DNA of 64,000 nucleotides. It comes from Parietaria judaica. Its lineage: Eukaryota; Streptophyta; Magnoliopsida; Rosales; Urticaceae. The notes under the pieces were generated by a model, which saw only the letters and a list, made by a program, of their open reading frames with translations, was not told the origin of the DNA and searched no databases. The stretch spans positions 32,788,555-32,852,554 of the forward strand of contig OX940870.1 of assembly GCA_954871525.1 (NCBI GenBank). The letters are read 5' to 3'. Positions 32,989 to 46,715 of this stretch are shown here, in pieces (position 1 is the first letter of the stretch; each line of letters opens with the position of its first letter). The position numbers and the translations under genes are program-made.

Positions 32989-34980
32989 TTTAATAATAAT
33001 AATAACAACTATTGATTCATGCAAACCAAATAGTTGTGTTCTGTTAATGGCGTAATTCCTCGGCGTCCAATAATAATAACAATAATAAACAATAGTAATT
33101 GATTATTCAAACCAAATAATTGTATAAAATGTTAATTTTTAATCAAAATAATAGCAACAAAATACTCTACTGCGAAATTAGCGATCGTGTGTGTCTATAA
33201 GTTGAAGTATACAAATTAAGTGAAAGGGTAGAGCTTAACTTTTTTTTTTGTTGTTGTCTATTTTATCACATATATATTAGTTTATAATGACATGTTATTA
33301 ACATGTGGTTAATGAGAATATGTTAATTAAATACGTGTATATAACACATGATAAATGAGAATCCGATGACATGTATAAACTAGAGACGTTGATCGAATGA
33401 ATATTGAAAACAAAAGATTTACATTTTTATTCGACTTAAGTACATCGGCATTTACAAGTGGAAACTTCATATTTGATCGCTGATTTTACTTAAACTTAAA
33501 TATATTTGCTGCGATTATGTGTTTTCATAAGTGCTAGATTATTCACTGGAATTAGGGGTGGCCATTCATGTTTCGTATTGTGTTCGTGTACGTGTTTGTG
33601 TCAGATCTTAAACATTTTTTCACTTATTTTATGTAGACTTAGACCCCTTTTATTAATAATGTTAGACTAAGATAACAATACATGTAGACTTAAATACATT
33701 AGAACATCTATAAATTAATACTCGATAAATTAATAGGTGCGATTAAATAATATTTTTTTCAGGTCCCAACAACAGTAATCTATAAAGGTTCTATTATAGA
33801 GTAGTTTTTCTCTACGATTAATCAAGAAAATAGTTTTTGTTTTTGTTTTATTTTGTTATCCTACTTAGAAGTTAGAGCACATTAACATATATACATAAGT
33901 TAAATGCAGTTCGCTCTACAAAACTCTTGCACAGTAAAATCACATACATGATATAAAGGATAAAAATATGTAAAATCTTTCTAGCTAAAAACCCGTTCAA
34001 CTTGCGAGGAACAGAAGCTCGATTCATCGATAACAATTGTTGCAGTACTCAACAAAACATAACATGCCATAAATACTGTTAAATTTTAAAAATAAATACT
34101 CTAGATGAAGTTGACTTTCAAGTAAAATAAAACAGTCCCATCTCCTTTAGTTACATTCATGAATTAATATGCGAGACATGGAACATGACCGTTACTTTTA
34201 CTATAAATTGTGTACGTATATACAATTTATATAATTATTATATATAAACATGGAGAGACCAAAACTTACTAATGTGATAGTGAATCACGTGGCAGCCAAG
34301 TTGGTTGAAATTAAGCAATCTGTGGGGCCTAATAATCGGATGGTTTCACACAAATGGATATGTACAATAATATTATTAGTAATAAATAATGTTTGAAATT
34401 ATTGGGCAGACAATTCACATCAAATCATTTGCAAATCTAATTCTTTTGATAATTGTGACATTGACACACACAAAATCAAACACCTGTCTACATATTATCT
34501 TATCTTAGACAAACCAAACCAAAAAAGAGGTACTTTTAAAAAATAAAAAAGAGCTCAAAATGCAGTTGCCACCGCTCTTATTTTGTTCCATGAAAGTAGA
34601 TTGTAATAATTAGTAAAAAAATAAATTAAAAAATAAATTTATCGCATAAAAATTCAGTATACTAATTTTTATTATATAAATATTAACTTCTATTTATGTA
34701 GTAATTATACAATTCAGGCGTTTATTAGTTTTAACTTTATTTTATCATCATTTTCTATTATATTTTATAGGAATTTTATTAAAAAAATATTAATTAATAT
34801 ATTAACCTAAATTTAGTTATATTCTTCGAAACACTAAGATAATACATAGTGCAATACGTAATAAAAAATTATATTTTAAACTCTAGTCCTACATTCATTA
34901 AATACTATTTGCAGTTCGATTTATTTTCTAATAATTTTATATTATACTAAATGATATATATATATATAAATTGGGTTTTC
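32986..34980. other. AT-rich intergenic DNA with eroded repeats
   Basis: A TAGGGGTGGCCATTC start at 33554 is a decayed relative of the MITE at 18326. 33706-33830 shares TATAAATTAATA, TCAGGTCCCAACA and TCTATAAAGGTTCTATTATA with 6766-6872. There is no gene. Confidence 0.4.
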
Positions 34981-35084
34981 TGATGAGTTTTCTCAATTTT
35001 GAGGCGGAAATCACGGGATATCATCGAATAATATAGATCTAGATTAATTTCGATCATTAAGAAATTCATTTAGGAACATTATCC

Positions 35085-35229
35085 GACTTTTGGTACTTAT
35101 GCCAACACCAAAAGAGCTGCGGATTGTCTCGTTCTTCACTTTGACCGATTCCTCTTTGCTTTTGGGATCGAGCACGTCAATTTCCGTGCCTCTATTTTAT
35201 CCACCATGTCGCTGCGAGAACGTCTTTGA
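35085..35229 (+). pseudogene. Possible retroelement RNase H scrap
   Basis: The + strand reads YANTKRAADCLVLHF, which recalls the N..AD.L(A/V) end of LINE-type RNase H domains, and then a stop. It is too short and isolated for a firm call. Confidence 0.25.
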
Positions 35230-35940
35230 TGATCAGACAACATCTCGTCGAACAGGATAGCTCCTCAGTGTTTAGATGAGAAACCCAAGGTTCAGATTTT
35301 CTATGATTATCCTCGGTAATCGTCGATTATCCGTCTTGCCGGTAGTCATCGGCAAATATTCCATAACAATCGATTATCCGTAGAAACAGTGTAAAATAAT
35401 AATAAAAATGGGTACTTTTTTTTAGCATATTTGCACTTTTCAATAATTTTCGGCGAAAGTACTTTCGATGACATGATTTTATTTGAGTATTTTTATGTGT
35501 GAGAGTGAGACTATATTTTATTTACATATATAAACTTAGTAAATATATTATTAAAACTATTTTAGTGGTTATTCCTCACCAATCCTCCATAAGTGTCCAT
35601 AATCCATCGATAATCTTCGATAAACATCAGTAACGATAACTTACATGTTTATTAGTTTTCCATTGATAATCCTTGAAAATCCATAGATAATCTCCGAAAA
35701 CGACAACTAATTTGTCGATATAAACAATATTAATTGAACCTCGGAGAAACCGATGAAGAACGGGAGAGAGAGAGAAATCAGGAGCTCTCTAGCTAGGGGT
35801 GGACGATTTTTCTCTGACTTTAGGGTTAGGAGAGACTGTCAATTATGAGCTTTAAAGTAAGTATTTATACCCCACAGTATAAATAACCTAATGGGCTTTG
35901 AGCCCAACAAATGGGTTCAACCGCATTAAGTCATTATTTT

Positions 35941-36717
35941 TGATGTACAAATTCATCATTATTTAATATGACATAAAGTGCTAAAGTTGTGAATTAATTA
36001 AATTTACAAATGAAGATTAAAAGCTTTAAAGGAATAAATCGATATTCACAAAAGCCCAATTGAGAAGCCTAATAGAACTGAAGCCCGACGGATACAAAGC
36101 AACTCAGCCCAGAAAGCCAAAAAGCCCAATGCTATCCGTCATCAACCCAGGAAGAAGAGGGTACAATCGTCATACGTTCTACCCGGCATCCCAATTCAAA
36201 CCTCAGCAGAAGACCAGGAGCACGAAGTCAAGTCTTCAACGGGTATAATTCAAACACGATGAAGAGAACGAAGTCGTGGGACACGTGTAGCAAGGCAAGC
36301 CATTCAACCCGTTCAGCTCGGAGAGAAGACCCCATGATTCCTTGAAGTCCAACGGGAAGAATTGAAGTCTATAAATATCAAGCTCAAGCTCAGATCAACA
36401 CACACAACCATGAGAGAATACATCGAAAGATACAGATTTTGCTGTATCTTGTTCTAGACGTGATTTGCTGCCAGTAGCTGTCCGTCTATGTCATTTGTCG
36501 CAATAAACTAACAGATGACGTAGTCAACTACCGCCTTGGGACGAACCTCTATAAAAAAAAACCCCTCGTCTCATTTATACTGCTTATATATACATATATC
36601 GAGAGTGAATCGAGAGCTTGCAACGTGAGAGATCGAATTCCACCAAATCATCAATCTCAAGAATCTCATACGCTCACAAGTCACACTTGACTGTTTGAGG
36701 TGGGAAACCACGTCAAC
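35941..36717 (+). mobile_element. Candidate solo LTR (777 bp)
   Basis: TG at 35941 and CAACA at 36713-36717 bound a segment with LTR layout: TATAAATA at 36370-36377, a CAACACACACAACC leader start near 36397, AATAAA at 36502-36507, and a U5-like tail. The flanks ATTTT and ATTAT match at 4 of 5 bases, so the duplication is doubtful. There is no PBS or second LTR. Confidence 0.45.
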
Positions 36718-37308
36718 AATTATTAATTAATTCATGTAATTAATTAATAATGTCATAACTGATTCCCGGGTCTGAGTGGGCCTGTTGCCTAATTCATGTA
36801 GTCGGGTCAAAACCCGAAAACTCGATGGATCCAATATCCGATTCGGGCATAACCTACAATAGTATTCAGTTTTTGTTCGGTGCATTTGATTTTTACTGTT
36901 TTAATTCAACATTCGATATATTGAATTTAATAAATATAATTTAAAGCGGTTTATGAAAATCCGAACAACGAAGGACAGCATAAAAAGACAAATTGATATT
37001 GAAGATGAATTGTTACATGATATTGGACGAGATAATGACATGCGTGAATCGTATCATCATATGTATCACTCATTTTTCATCCCATTTTGTGGTTTCAGTT
37101 CAACAATGTATAGACGTAAATATATATATAAATATAAGTCAACTTTCAAGTCAAGTCAAGTCAACGATCGATGACTCACACACTGCTTTATTATATGATA
37201 TATCTATTTGTGTTAAATGACCAGTCGTCTAATTATACTCAAAGTCGGAGGCATGCTTTAAAAATCGATCTCCAAATAATAAATATCCATTAGACTTCGA
37301 CCGACATA

Positions 37309-37348
<40 letters not shown>

Positions 37349-39720
37349 CGGATACTGTGGTCCTGATATTTTTGTAATAATTAACAGCAAGTAACGTTAA
37401 AAAGAACTTCTATTCGATTCTTATGTATACGTGTGTATGTGTGTGTTTATATATCAGTACTGTATAGTTCATAAACACACACACAAAAATAGGTAAACCA
37501 GTTACAGAGAAAATCCTATGGTATTGCCACATCAAATTAAATGATTATTAATTTCAATAAGAATATGGTTTTGTTTTGACATATATGAAATATGATATGT
37601 CTTTATATATATATATATTTATCTTTGACTTATCATGACATTTTACAATGTGAATGAGAGTATAATTTTTTTTTTGAAAGAGAGTATAATATATATCTAT
37701 GACTATACCTACCGACAGATTTTTGGGTGCTTAAGAGAAAGTGATTAATTCGGTCTTGCTTTTAATTATGCTATTACATGTCACCCTCAAATTGCTCATA
37801 GCTATCTCTCTATCTCTTTATATAATAGCAATGATAGTATCAAAGCCATAATCAACTACAATTAATATGATAATTAAAAAAAGAATACTCAAATTCAAAA
37901 AAATATCAATTCCCTTTAATCTTTTTAAAAATTCATAGACCCATTGTTATTTATAACTTATATATTTATATTGTTATTATCTATCCCTCAATAAAAATTG
38001 ATTTATGTTTAAATGATTTGTGTGTTTAACGCATGTGATTAAATTTTTGAAAAGAATATGTGTGATATCAGTGACTTTCTAATTCGACTAGACCCTTAGA
38101 TTAATTATTAAATTTTAATTAAGATTATTGTCTTTGAAAATAAGTAGTATATCACTTGGTGCAAACAAACTCGGGATTTTAGAATAGGGGTGGTGGAAAA
38201 TGTATTTTGAATATTATTTTCTCTCAAGGAAAGCATTGATTTTTGTTTCGTATCGGAATTTGTTCTTTTAGTGAAATTGAAAAACGCGGTGAGAAATTTT
38301 ATTTGGTCGGTTAAATTGATAGTAAAAAAGTTGGTTATTGTGTCTTCGGATATTTATCGTTTATTTATTTCAAAAAATGCTATTGGGGTGAAGAATTCGA
38401 CAACCCTTAAAAAGGCGTTATGCTTGGTTAAAGGTTTTTTTTTTTTTTTGGCAGTTTGTTCATTCTAATTCTTTTCTCTTGTGATTGATAAAATCAGATT
38501 TGTTTTACAAATGGTTCATAAATTCACAAACTAGGAATTTTTGGCTTAGTGCCTGAATTCACAAACTAGAGAAGTATATACTTGCTTGATAAATTTAGTG
38601 TCACGGACATAATGTTTTGACTTTTAGGATAACGATGATTCGAACTTGCCTCTTAATCTCTCTGCTTGTGTCAATGAAGATATATTAAAAAATTATAGAT
38701 TTATTCGAGAAAGACAATTATTTGCGTAATTAGCAACCTTGTCAAGATGGTACGTTCTCTGTGAAATCGTGTTGATGATGCCTTAATTGGTTTTCATAGT
38801 CAAAATTCATATTTATAGTTGCTAATACCAATATTTGTTTGAGATAGTTTTTTTATTTTTTCTAATTTCTCAGCTCCTTTTGCATTTTATATCTGAACTT
38901 TATATTTTTATTTATATTATTATGCGTTCCGTTTAAGCTTTTTGTTTATTGGGTCCAACCAACCTGGAATTCTCTCTAGTTCGCAGTTCGCACCGTGAGA
39001 ATTTAGATCTCTATTTTTCTAATATCTATAAGAAATAAAAAAAATAAGACTGCCATAATAAATTCAAACTTCTTAATGGGTTCGCTCATGGATTGCAGTT
39101 TAGTCCTTGCTTTGTTTTTACTGTCAAATATACATGGTAGGAAAAAAATTACATATTTGCCAAATGTCGTTTAATGTTAAAATTTTAAATTAATATTTGT
39201 TTAGGGACTTTGCTGCCAATAGGATAACAAGATATAGGTACTTTTATCCTTTAAAAAAAGGAGTAATTTACCCGACAATTATTGTCAAATATTGACTGAA
39301 GAATTTATAAGGCGCGTGTTCTTTTTATAATTATAAGATGCGTAATTTAATCCTTACATATATATTTATTATAAGGCGCGTGGCATAGACCTACTCCTTA
39401 CCATTACAATTTTTACTACTCGTATAAAGAATACAAAACAATTTGCAATTGGAACTACTCCTAATTTTGCGGAGGAAAATTATAGTCCGACATTAAACAA
39501 GTTTTGTCAAACATGTAATGGAATATTTCTTTCTTTCTTTTCAAAATAATTATGGAGATCCCAATAAAAGAATCAAGTTGACTTTGTCTTATGGACGTAA
39601 TGAATAGGTTCAATCCTATAGTATTACTATATGAGCACTATGGACTTCACTTATTTCACAAATTGATTTCTATGTACACAAAGTCAAAGTATGAAATATG
39701 AATATACATATATGTATGTA
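36718..39720. other. AT-rich intergenic DNA, no gene seen
   Basis: It holds (TA)n at 37313-37344, several poly-T runs and short open frames of 60-75 residues with no recognisable content. No RNA gene or element end could be supported. Confidence 0.4.
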
Positions 39721-39729
39721 TATATTTAA
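39721..39729. repeat. 9-bp target duplication, left (TATATTTAA)
   Basis: Exactly repeated at 40858-40866 on the other side of the foldback element. Confidence 0.85.
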
Positions 39730-40857
39730 GGGTTAATTGCGGCAAAAATACCCAACCTTTGGTCAAATTCTCTGCTGTGTATACAACCTCCGTAAATGGT
39801 GGCAAAAGTACCCAAACTTTGCATTTGGGAGTTGACCGAAAAAATTCACCTACGTGGCAATCACCCTTTGCCACGTGGCATGCCACATGGAACTTGGCCG
39901 CCACGTAGCATGCCACGTAATTATTTTTTTTAAATAATTTTTAAAAAAAAAATTATTTTTTTTTTAAAAAAAAACTTTTTAATTTTTTTTAAAAATAAAA
40001 TTATTTTTCCATAATAACCAATTATGAATATTTAAATTTAAATATTCATTATTAGTTTTGTATTTAAATATAATTATTCATTTAGAAAAGTGGATCAAAC
40101 AAAATAAATAAAGAAAAAAATCACCGTTCACGGTTCACTCAAGCTCCGCCTTCGATCCAGTTCACGGGTGAAATAAAATCGCTTAATATGTTTAGTAAAA
40201 ATAACCAATAATAATCATATGATTATTTAACGACAATTTTCAAAATATGAATAATATATAAATAAAAAAACATATTAACAATTATTATTTATATAAAATA
40301 CAAACACACAAAAAATATCATGCAAACAAATAAACATAATTTTTTGTTAAATATAAATATGACTACTATTTTTTGTTTTTCAATAAGTGGTGTGTATTTA
40401 ATTATGTCTTGACTTTTTAAACAATTTTGATGTGTTTATTAGTTATTATTATTATTATTAAACAATTTTATTCGACGCGTGAACCGGATCGAAAACGGAG
40501 TTCAAGTGAACCGTGAGCGGTGGTTTTTATGTCGTTCTACCCACTTTTTTAAAAATAAATAATTATAACCAATAATGAATATTTATATTTAAATATTCAT
40601 TATTTTTTATTATCGGAAAAATAATTTTATTTTAAAAAAAATTAAAAAAAAAAATTAATAATTTTTTTTTTAAAAAAATTATTTAAAAAATAATAATCAC
40701 GTGGCATGCCACGTGGCAAAGGGTGATTGCCACATAGGTGAATTTTTTCGGTCAACTCCCAAATGCCAAGTTTGGGTACTTTTGCCGCCGTTTACGGAGG
40801 TTGTATACACAGCAGAGAATTTGACTAAAGATTGGGTATTTTTGCCGCAATTAACCC
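39730..40857. mobile_element. Mutator-like foldback element (1,128 bp), G-box rich
   Basis: The ends are GGGTTAATTGCGGCAAAAATAC and its inverted copy. The arms pair over about 190 bases with few mismatches, and more weakly inward: TTCACGGTTCACTCAAGCTC near 40128 pairs with GGAGTTCAAGTGAACCGTGA near 40497. A perfect 9-bp duplication TATATTTAA flanks it. Nine bases is the Mutator-superfamily length. There is no transposase. The arms carry GCCACGTGGCATGCCAC-like words with CACGTG cores. The 86- and 63-residue frames at 39656 and 40701 are mirror images of the two arms and are not genes. Confidence 0.85.
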
Positions 40858-41427
40858 TATATTTAATTCATTTTCGAATACTAAAAAATTAAACCTAAAA
40901 TTTATATTTTTTGTGACAACGACCCTAATTACAAAGTGTATGACACGCAGACTTATGGGAAGCTCACATCAATATATGGATAAAAAAAAATTCATTGTAT
41001 TCATTTATTTATTTCTGTCACTAGCTAGACTAAATAATCATTAATTAAAACTTAAAGATAAATAGACTTTTCTGTGTCTACACTCTACACCTTTTTCTTC
41101 TAATTTTACTCCATTGCATGGTAAAAAAGCTAATACGTTTAAAGCTATGTGTTTGAATAATGACCTCAATAATGTGATGACATTAAAAGTAAAAAGGATA
41201 TATAATATATATATTTATATTATATAGTTCAAAAATTCCAGCTACAAGGTAAGGTCACTCATGACTACACCCCACAATGAAATAAAGCTATAGCTCTGGC
41301 CCCACAAAAATGCATTACTTTTAGTGCAGAGAAACATGGAGATAATTCAAGAGAAATAGTGTGTACACTTGGAGCCTTGTGATTGGCCAGCTCAGCTGGG
41401 AAATATCTATATTCTATAGTGCATGGT

Positions 41428-41459
<32 letters not shown>

Positions 41460-43605
41460 CTTTAACCTAACCAACCCAACCTGTCATTCCTTTTCATTTT
41501 AGGGTTTTGTTTGTGCATGACAACCTATCACTCATTTTATTATCTTCAATTTATTCATTTTTTATTTTATTTTTTTTCTCTCTCTATAATTTACTTTTTC
41601 TTATGATAATAATACGACCCAATCACTATGAAACAAGAAAGTTTCAATATTCGCAATTATTTTCCTTGTCGCACAAGTAAATTCGATTCTTATACACTAT
41701 GATCATCGTAAGTGTATGATAGAAAGTTACATATATATATATACACATATGATATATTAACATATCTAGATATTACTGAATCGATGACTAAATGAAGAGA
41801 AGGATTAGGATTGAGCTGTCTAATATGACGAAAATGAATTAGTTATAGTTGGGTAACAACCAACATTCCGACAAATTTGTTTGAGTGATTGGTATAAGAT
41901 ATATATATATATATATATATGAGAGATAGAGAGAGAGAGAGAGTGGATGGTAATCCATCTTCATCAGCCATAAAGTATTTATATATGAATATTGATTTAT
42001 ATATAGATGATATATATATATATATGGGTGACAAATCACGTGAGTCCTTGGTCTAAAGATATTATTTGAAATTAATAGTAATCTCTTATGGTCTCATCAA
42101 AAGACAACTTTGTGATGTAAGCTACACACAACCATAATAATGTCTCAAATACTTTGTTGTTTCACTTTCTCTACTTAATAAGCAAGTGTTCAACATGTAC
42201 ACCTCTCTTCTTCTTTCATCCATATGCTAACTAATAATAAGCTGTAATTATGACGTAATTTTTCCCATTTTCCACTACAGGAATTAAAAATTTAAAATGC
42301 ATTTTACTTCTTCAATTAATAACTCATCTATTTATCTGAAAAGGGTCCTTATGAATACGGTCACTAGTCACCAGAAGACTCGATTAAAGTTTAAAGGTAG
42401 AAATAGTATTATTAGCAAGAATTGGGCATCTGAATGGTGAGCATTGTCTACAGTATAATAGTGTGTGTTTGTGTATTGGATTTGCATAGTGTGGTAGCTT
42501 TATGCAGGGTGTTTCCAGGCATATATAGAGTGTGTGTGTATGTGTGTGTGTCGGTTAGGGTTTGTGGCCGTAGTGGAAAAATGAAGAATGTGATGTGTCG
42601 TTGGGTGTGGTGACAATGCACGAGAGAGAGAGAGATAGAGACCAACACTTATCAATATATTGAAGTTAATGAAGCAGTACTACACACCATAATTGGAAAT
42701 TTAATTAATCAAAAACAGCATGAATCTTCTTATTAGAGTTTGGGACTGTGTTCTTGCCTATTGATCATGTGTCAAAAAGCTATTAATATTCTTGTTTTGA
42801 ATAGCTAATTATAGGTTTTGACATGACTAAGTGTCACCAAAATCATCACTTAGTTTTAGTACAAATCAAACATGGTACTTAAACTTTAAGACAAATAGAC
42901 AACGTACCATTATACTTAGGGTTAACAAATAGGCATAAAGTATCCAATACTTTAGTTTTTTTGTAGTGCCGGTATAAATTTAATTTTTAATTGGCAAAGT
43001 TCTTAGAGTTTATTATTTTATTTTTCACCGTAATTTCGTCTAACTTTTTTAATTGGTTTAACATAATTTTGGATGTGCTGCTGACAAAATTCTCTCTCTC
43101 TCTCGTTAGCCTTTACGGCACATTCAAAATTACGTTAAATTAATTGAAAAAAGATTAACAAAATTTAAAGAAAGAAAAATAGAAACATCGACCTTAAATT
43201 ATAGTGAACAGTGAACAAAATCAAGTTTATACGGCGACGATAATAAAAAATAATTAAATATTTATGATTAGTGGCGTAAAGGGCACTAATTCTTATCGGC
43301 CTATTAAACACACTTAACATTTGCACGTTTATTTAATATATAGTTAGGAGTTGGTTGTTGCATCAATTTTTCATTGCAATAAAAGAAAACATTAGTCACT
43401 TCTCTCAGCACTCACTAGGGTTTTCTTGGATTTTCATAATTAATTTTGTAAATTTTTCTTCTTCTGTCTGTTCCCTTTGAAGTTACAGTTGAGACTGCTT
43501 GCACATGGGATACACGTGTCACGTGTCATGTTCTTTCATTATTCTCTTTCCATTACCTATTTGTTTTTCTTACGTTCTTTTCATTCATTTTTGACTCAAT
43601 AACAG

Positions 43606-43674
<69 letters not shown>

Positions 43675-44009
43675 CATGATTGGGAAAGGAAAGACATGGA
43701 AAGTAACTGGCCTGTGGTCCGTTATAATTAGAGATCAAATGGTCCAAGTGATATTATATCTTATATATGTAAAGATCTGGCAACATATTTCTGAATTTAA
43801 TCTTAAGTAGCAAAGATTTAAAATAAAATGTTGCATAAGTACATAGGAAAAAAACACACACCCATAAAAAAAAATCTTGAGGACCACTCATCTCTCTCAG
43901 ATTTTGTTCACATGTACAAGATAAGTAGACCCTGAAAAATGGATAACATGGCTCTTAAAAATTAGACTCTTTTAGGAGCAAATATTCAACTTATATGCAA
44001 CCTCAACCG
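40858..44009. other. AT-rich intergenic DNA upstream of the TCP gene
   Basis: It contains (TA)n at 41431-41459, 42008-42024 and 43607-43661 (followed by a short TG run), a GA run at 41925-41943, and a CT run near 43092. 43040-43165 can fold: GGTTTAACATAATTTTGGATGTGC pairs with GCACATTCAAAATTACGTTAAATT. There is no gene. Confidence 0.4.
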
Positions 44010-44140
44010 CGTTAGCAAAATCTCGTATCCCCGCGGGGACTTCGGACTTTTGGTCTTGTAACTGTCCGGAGTGGCTCGATGTGTATGTGCGGGGTGATTT
44101 AAGGCCCTAATCTTAATGAATTTATTTCCTTAAAAAAAAT
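44010..44140 (+). mobile_element. Possible SINE 3' part
   Basis: A GC-richer island in AT-rich DNA: CCGCGTTAGCAAAATCTCG, CCCGCGGGGACTTCGGACTT, TGTCCGGAGTGGCTCGATGT, GCGGGGTGATTTAAGGCCC, then an A-rich end. It looks like the body and tail of a tRNA-derived short element, but the tRNA head is not clear. Confidence 0.3.
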
Positions 44141-45443
44141 ATTCAACTTTTATGAACTCTTAGCTCACCATGAATTGTATTTTGTTAAGCAGTTTTTTTT
44201 TATTATAAAAGGGTAAAACCAAGAAGCGAAACAGGGACCAAGAGCGGAAATTTTAAACTTTTTTTTTGTGTCTCCGTGTCGAAATTGAGACATAAAAAAC
44301 GTGTTCCAGCCACATTTTGATTTTTTTAGTTCAAAATCAAGACATGGATTAAAATTAAAATTTTCATTTATTATATTCGGATAGGAATGAAATTAAAAAA
44401 AAAAAACAATTAAGGACAAAACCATTCCAGAAATAATTTAATTTATAAGAGTTAAAATATATAGTCAAAAGAGATTAGAATGTGTTTCAATTCTTAATCA
44501 AATGATAATTTTTTTTTGGAATCAAATCTAAAATAGTAATAAATTTTTTTTAACGTGGTTTGTCATTATTAATAAGATGCGTCGTCTATCGTAGTGAAAA
44601 AGTTTGAAAACGATGCCTGTATATATTATATATATATAATATATATATATATATAAGACAATCATTAGAGAAAGATGAAATCCCAAAATTTAAGTAATGG
44701 TTTAGAGAAAATGATGAATCCAAGCGCACTCAGTTAAGCTTAGCTAGCTAGTGCTGCCCCTTAATTAGAATATTCTATATTTAAGCATAGGACATACATA
44801 ATATCTTAAAATATGGATTAAATCATAAGCACTAGCAATAGCCTGGTGTGCAACGCAATAAAAAAACAATTACGAGGGCTAAAAAGGCAAAGGTGCAAGA
44901 AGAAAGAAGTGAAATGATTGCATTGCACGAAGAAGAAGGAGCTGGGAGCCACTTTTCAAATTTTATACTTTTGCCCCCCTCGCAAATTGGACATTACACT
45001 CTCTCTCCCCCTCTTTCTTAATTTCTCTCTTGACTGGCCAGCGAGTGGGCCCCACCTCAGGCCACCGCTGCCTGTCTTTATGGATTGAATGATAAAGAGC
45101 ACCGCACGTGGAGTCTGAATCAAGGGCAAAAGGACACCCCTTTTTCTTTTCTTTTATATATATATAAATATTTTATTAAATTAAATAGAGAAAAATAGCA
45201 AGAAAAAAGGAATTATCTCCTACTCATTATTTTTGTTGCTTAAAGCTTGCCTTCTCTCTCTCTCTCTCTCTCTCTCTTCTTCTCTTATCCTCTCAAGTTG
45301 ATGAGTTTTGTGAATTGATCATAGAGAGAGAGACCCACTTTGGGGTCAGCCACAGTCACAGATAGTATACTCTCTTTGGCACCCAAAAAAGAAAAACCCT
45401 ACACAAAACCCCTGGTTTCTCTCTTTCTTTTCAGCGAGCTCCT
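44141..45443 (+). promoter_or_regulatory. Upstream region and leader of the TCP gene
   Basis: The last 550 bases become less AT-rich. They hold a (CT)n run at 45253-45277, a GA run near 45321, and the class I TCP palindrome described separately. The leader just before the ATG is CCTGGTTTCTCTCTTTC. No upstream exon is needed. Confidence 0.45.
45045..45055. promoter_or_regulatory. Perfect class I TCP binding site, GTGGGCCCCAC
   Basis: GTGGGCCCCAC is an 11-bp palindrome around its middle base and fits the class I TCP consensus GTGGGNCC in both directions. It lies 389 bases upstream of the TCP start codon, so the protein could bind its own promoter (inference). Confidence 0.6.
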
Positions 45444-46715
45444 ATGATCATGGAAGGTGATCATCAGAATGGGATCAACCTTCGGAGGCCCAATTTCCCT
45501 CTCCAATTGCTCGAGAAGAAGGAAGAGTTCCTGGACGACCAAGAGGCTTGCTCCAGCAGTGGCTCGCTCGCCCTCATCACCCAATTCAACCCTACCTCCA
45601 ACTCTAACCCTACCGTGGGCCCGCCCAGCCCCGCCCCGCCCTGCCCCGCGGGGGCCGAGCTGGCCAAGAAGGCCGTTCCCAAGCGGACGTCGACCAAGGA
45701 CCGCCACACGAAGGTGGACGGGCGGGGGCGGCGGATCCGGATGCCGGCGGCGTGCGCGGCGCGGGTTTTCCAGCTGACGCGGGAGCTCGGGCATAAGTCG
45801 GACGGCGAGACGATCGAGTGGCTGCTCCAGCAGGCCGAGCCCTCGGTGATTGCTGCCACCGGAACAGGCACCATCCCGGCGAACTTCACTTCGCTTAACA
45901 TCTCCCTCCGCAGCTCCGGGTCCACGCTCTCCGCCCCGTCCCACCTCCTGCGCAGCTCGTCCTCCGGCCTCACTTACTTCAGCCCGTCATTCGCCCGCTC
46001 CGCCCCGTCCCCGTGGGACCAACGCAGCACCATCCTATTCTCGCCCCCTGAAAGCAACAACAACAATAACAGTAACAACAACAACAACACGTCCTCGGCC
46101 ATGCTGCTGAACTTTGGTTCCAACAATGCCGGGTTTGACCACATGGAACCGGACGCGGGCGAGGTAAGCAGAAAGCGTCGGCCGGCGCTGGCGTTGAGCA
46201 CTGCGGAGCATCACGACTTGTCCTCGTCGCCGACTTCGACGGTGACAGCAACGGCGCAGAGCCATCACATGGCCGGGAACTACCTGCTGCAGTCGACCGC
46301 GGCAGGGTCGGCCACGTCAAGCCACAGTCCAATCCCGGCCACGTTTTGGATGAGCTCGGCCGCCTCAGGCGGCGCGGCACAGGATCCGATGTGGCCGTTC
46401 CCAAGCGCGGGCGGCGGCGGCAGCGGGGCCGTGTATAGAGGGCCGATCGGCAGTGGCTTGCATTTCATGAACTTCCCTCCTATGGCTTTATTGCCCGGGC
46501 AGCAATTAGGCTCCGGCGGTGGCGGAGGAGGCGTGACGGACAGCCACTTGGGCGTTTTGGCAGCGCTTAATGCTTATCGACCGGTCATTGGAGGCGGCAT
46601 CACTGAGGCGCCGGGGAACCACACACCTCACCAACATCACGGCAGAGATCATGATCATCAACACCATCATGAGCACGATCATCATGGACATGATTCAAGT
46701 ACTAGTCACCGGTGA
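45444..46715 (+). CDS. TCP14: Class I TCP transcription factor, TCP14-like
   Basis: An intronless gene of 423 codons. The start could be ATG 45444 or ATG 45450 (MEGDHQ..); I kept the longer form. The TCP domain spans about residues 80-140: basic [20 protein letters not shown], then helix-loop-helix [20 protein letters not shown] and [20 protein letters not shown]. The short basic region without the class II insertion makes it class I (PCF). After it come [12 protein letters not shown], an Asn-rich run near 207-219, [20 protein letters not shown], a Gly-rich run, and a His/Asp-rich tail. This order is that of TCP14/TCP15. These nuclear proteins bind GTGGGNCC sites and promote growth in young internodes, seeds and leaves. 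TCP15 is the main alternative name. Confidence 0.92.
   Translation: MIMEGDHQNGINLRRPNFPLQLLEKKEEFLDDQEACSSSGSLALITQFNPTSNSNPTVGPPSPAPPCPAGAELAKKAVPKRTSTKDRHTKVDGRGRRIRMPAACAARVFQLTRELGHKSDGETIEWLLQQAEPSVIAATGTGTIPANFTSLNISLRSSGSTLSAPSHLLRSSSSGLTYFSPSFARSAPSPWDQRSTILFSPPESNNNNNSNNNNNTSSAMLLNFGSNNAGFDHMEPDAGEVSRKRRPALALSTAEHHDLSSSPTSTVTATAQSHHMAGNYLLQSTAAGSATSSHSPIPATFWMSSAASGGAAQDPMWPFPSAGGGGSGAVYRGPIGSGLHFMNFPPMALLPGQQLGSGGGGGGVTDSHLGVLAALNAYRPVIGGGITEAPGNHTPHQHHGRDHDHQHHHEHDHHGHDSSTSHR

Noticed and set aside
39656..40892. Two frames with the shared peptide CHVAKGDC..GEFFRSTPKC
   Set aside because: They are the two inverted arms of the foldback element read in mirror fashion, so the similarity reflects the palindrome.
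43607..43673. Long TA/TG alternating run as a possible special structure
   Set aside because: It is an ordinary plant microsatellite, and there are many similar ones in the window.
45399..46691. Antisense and off-frame ORFs of 60-181 residues across the TCP gene
   Set aside because: The TCP frame is clearly the real one. The others are by-products of its high GC content.
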